Assembly: GCA_905208635.1 (NCBI GenBank)
Contig: CAJLPX010000039.1
Span: 1 to 13,784 of the forward strand
Direction: 5' to 3'
DNA: 13,784 nucleotides
Source of the DNA: an uncultured Collinsella sp.
GTDB lineage: Bacteria; Actinomycetota; Coriobacteriia; Coriobacteriales; Coriobacteriaceae
Below the pieces are notes generated by a model. It worked only from the letters and a program-made list of their open reading frames with translations, ran no database searches and was not told the origin of the DNA. A program made the translations under genes and the position numbers. Numbering within the stretch: position 1 is the first letter of the stretch; each line of letters begins with the position of its first letter. Shown here piece after piece: positions 12,550-13,784 of the stretch.

Positions 12550-13188
12550 ATGGAAATCTTCAACGCGACCAACCTGCTCTACATTTGGGGCGGCTTTGTT
12601 AAGACAATCGAGATCTCGGCGCTGTCGATCTTTTTCTCGCTCATCTTTGGCACGGTGCTGGCGCTTGTTAAAAGCTATGCGCCCCGCCCGTTCCGTATTT
12701 TGGTGAGCGCCTATATCGAGCTGTTCCGTTGCACGCCGAACCTGCTGTGGATTCTGTTTATCTACTTTACGGTGCAGGGTTTGGACATTGTGATTTCGAC
12801 CATCGCCTTTACGCTGTTTACCAGCGCCGTTATGGCCGAGATTGTGCGCGGCGGTCTCAACTCGATTCCGCGCGGCCAGTTTGAGGCAGCGCAGAGCCAG
12901 GGTTTTGGCTTCTTTGCCACCATGCGCTACATCATTCTGCCGCAGACGTTTAAGACGATCATTCCGGCGCTGTTTAGCCAGTGCACGACCGTCATCAAGG
13001 ACAGCTCGTATCTTTCGGGTATTAACGTGGCCGAGCTCATGTACACGGCAAACGTCGTGATGGCCCATGCGATCGACCTGTCGCAGGTGCTTATGCTCTA
13101 CAGCCTGGTGTTTGCGATGTACTTTGTGCTCAACTTTGGTATCTCGCTGCTGGTTCGCGCATATCAGAGGCGAATGGTGGCAGCGTAG
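12550..13188 (+). CDS. Amino acid ABC importer, permease subunit 2
   Basis: Second membrane subunit, 212 residues. It has FVKTIEISALSIFFSLIFGT (16-35), VSAYIELFRCTPNLL (52-66) and the EAA loop SIPRGQFEAAQSQGF (105-119) followed by YIILPQTFK. It resembles permease 1 in the EAA loop but differs elsewhere, so the importer is probably a heterodimer of two permeases with one ATPase type. GAGGAGG lies inside the end of the previous gene, about 8 bases before this ATG, and the gap is only 3 bases, so expression is tightly linked. It has no long soluble tail. It is the last gene of the operon. Confidence 0.93.
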   Translation: MEIFNATNLLYIWGGFVKTIEISALSIFFSLIFGTVLALVKSYAPRPFRILVSAYIELFRCTPNLLWILFIYFTVQGLDIVISTIAFTLFTSAVMAEIVRGGLNSIPRGQFEAAQSQGFGFFATMRYIILPQTFKTIIPALFSQCTTVIKDSSYLSGINVAELMYTANVVMAHAIDLSQVLMLYSLVFAMYFVLNFGISLLVRAYQRRMVAA

Positions 13189-13190
13189 AA

Positions 13191-13219
13191 TGTGGCAAAG
13201 GGACAGCCCCTTTGTCACA
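13191..13219 (+). repeat. GGGAC-core palindromic unit behind the importer operon
   Basis: TGTGGCAAAGGG (13191-13202) pairs with CCCTTTGTCACA (13208-13219), 12 bp with one G-T and a 5-base loop ACAGC. It starts 2 bases after the permease stop codon. The core GGGACAGCCCC resembles that of the unit at 7903-7937. Without a T run it is at best a weak terminator. Confidence 0.65.
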
Positions 13220-13236
13220 TAGAGAAAGGAATCGCG

Positions 13237-13784
13237 ATGAGCGATCTGGAGAACAAGAAGAGTCCTGTGGTCATTACCATCGCGCGCGACTTTGGTGCCG
13301 AGGGCCACGAGATCGGACGCATCCTCGCCAACGAGTTGGGGATTCCACTGTACGACAACGAGCTACTGGTGCGTGCGTCGCTGCGCGCGGGCGAGTCGCT
13401 CGATAAGATGGCCGCCTATGACGAGCGTCTGGCCGTGGAGAACATGGCGTTTCTGCCCGACCGCTACGATGCGCGTTCGTACTCGGACAAGTTGTTCCAA
13501 AAGATGAGCCAGGTGATTTTGGACCTGGGCGAGACCGAGAGCTGCATTATCGAAGGCCGTCTGTCCGATTACCTGCTGCGTAACAACCCCAACCATATTG
13601 CCGTGTTGGTGACCGCCCCCTTTGAGGACCGCGTCGAGATTGTCCGCAAGAAGCGTGGCCTTAACAAAAAGAAGGGCGCCAAGCTGGTCAAGCAGCAGCA
13701 GAAGGCGCGCGAGGCGTTCTATAAGCGCTATAGCGCCGGAAAGTGGAAGATGACGAGCGGCAAGGATATCGTCGTCAACCGCGC
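13237..13784 (+). CDS. Cytidylate-kinase-like P-loop protein, cut by window end
   Basis: The reading frame is open from the ATG at 13237 to the last base, 182 codons, with no stop, so the C-terminus is missing. The N-terminus VVITIARDFGAEGHEIGRILANELGIPLYDNELL fits the cytidylate kinase-like family (PF13189), in which the P-loop region usually reads ISREFGSGGREIG. Here the loop is ARDFGAEGHEIG, with Glu and His in place of the usual Gly and Arg. Later, IIEGRLSDYLL and HIAVLVTAPFEDRVEIV resemble the beta-strand and nucleoside-kinase lid parts of the fold. A lysine-rich stretch (KKKGAKLVKQQQKAREAFY) follows. AAAGGA lies 6 bases before the ATG. The substrate is not known for this family; CMP kinase activity should not be assumed. 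Confidence 0.8.
   Translation, partial: MSDLENKKSPVVITIARDFGAEGHEIGRILANELGIPLYDNELLVRASLRAGESLDKMAAYDERLAVENMAFLPDRYDARSYSDKLFQKMSQVILDLGETESCIIEGRLSDYLLRNNPNHIAVLVTAPFEDRVEIVRKKRGLNKKKGAKLVKQQQKAREAFYKRYSAGKWKMTSGKDIVVNR

Noticed and set aside
11812..13308. 498-codon open frame on the minus strand across both permease genes
   Set aside because: It mirrors two clear membrane permeases and runs through the palindrome at 13191-13219 into the next gene. It has no ribosome site or protein-like domain pattern.

Overview
This window looks like chromosomal DNA from a G+C-rich, anaerobic Gram-positive bacterium. A gut actinobacterium of class Coriobacteriia, close to Collinsella, is my best guess. 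The guess rests on gene content and style: a class B sortase, a Tat-type lipoprotein as transporter binding protein, a membrane-anchored parvulin-like foldase, an iron-sulfur type PurF, strong AGGAGG-like ribosome sites, and many short palindromes with a GGGGAC core between genes. There is no rRNA or tRNA gene to confirm it.

Layout. Positions 55-2037 (+) hold purE, a class B sortase and a MoaE-like protein. A bidirectional hairpin terminator at 2068-2106 separates them from a convergent (-) gene for a CmpB-type membrane protein (2128-3357). A divergent intergenic region of about 295 bases carries promoters in both directions. Next come purF (3653-5323), purM (5481-6584) and purN (6574-7275), three de novo purine enzymes in one direction; purM and purN overlap. 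A rho-independent terminator follows purN. Then come an orphan PTS EIIA protein (7401-7865), a foldase of the PrsA/SurA/PpiC type (8090-9310) and a YqeY-family protein (9365-9808). From 10159 to 13188 a complete polar amino acid ABC importer is encoded: ATPase, Tat lipoprotein binding protein and two different permeases. The window ends inside a cytidylate-kinase-like gene (13237 onward).

How the genes work together. PurF makes phosphoribosylamine, PurN formylates GAR, PurM closes the first ring to AIR, and PurE takes part in carboxylation of AIR to CAIR. PurD, PurL and PurK, needed to complete the early steps, are not in the window. The importer genes are packed as one transcription unit. 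Sortase, MoaE-like protein, EIIA and YqeY have no visible partners here.

The most unusual feature is in the gaps. At least nine short units share a (G)GGGAC[A/G] core, but each is bordered by its own self-complementary arms of differing sequence. They often sit directly behind stop codons and are stacked and nested in the gap at 7879-8021. The gap at 9809-10158 adds a nested hairpin of about 100 bases and a perfect 29-bp inverted repeat. No transposase is visible here. I found no CRISPR array, insertion sequence, tRNA, rRNA or recognisable riboswitch.
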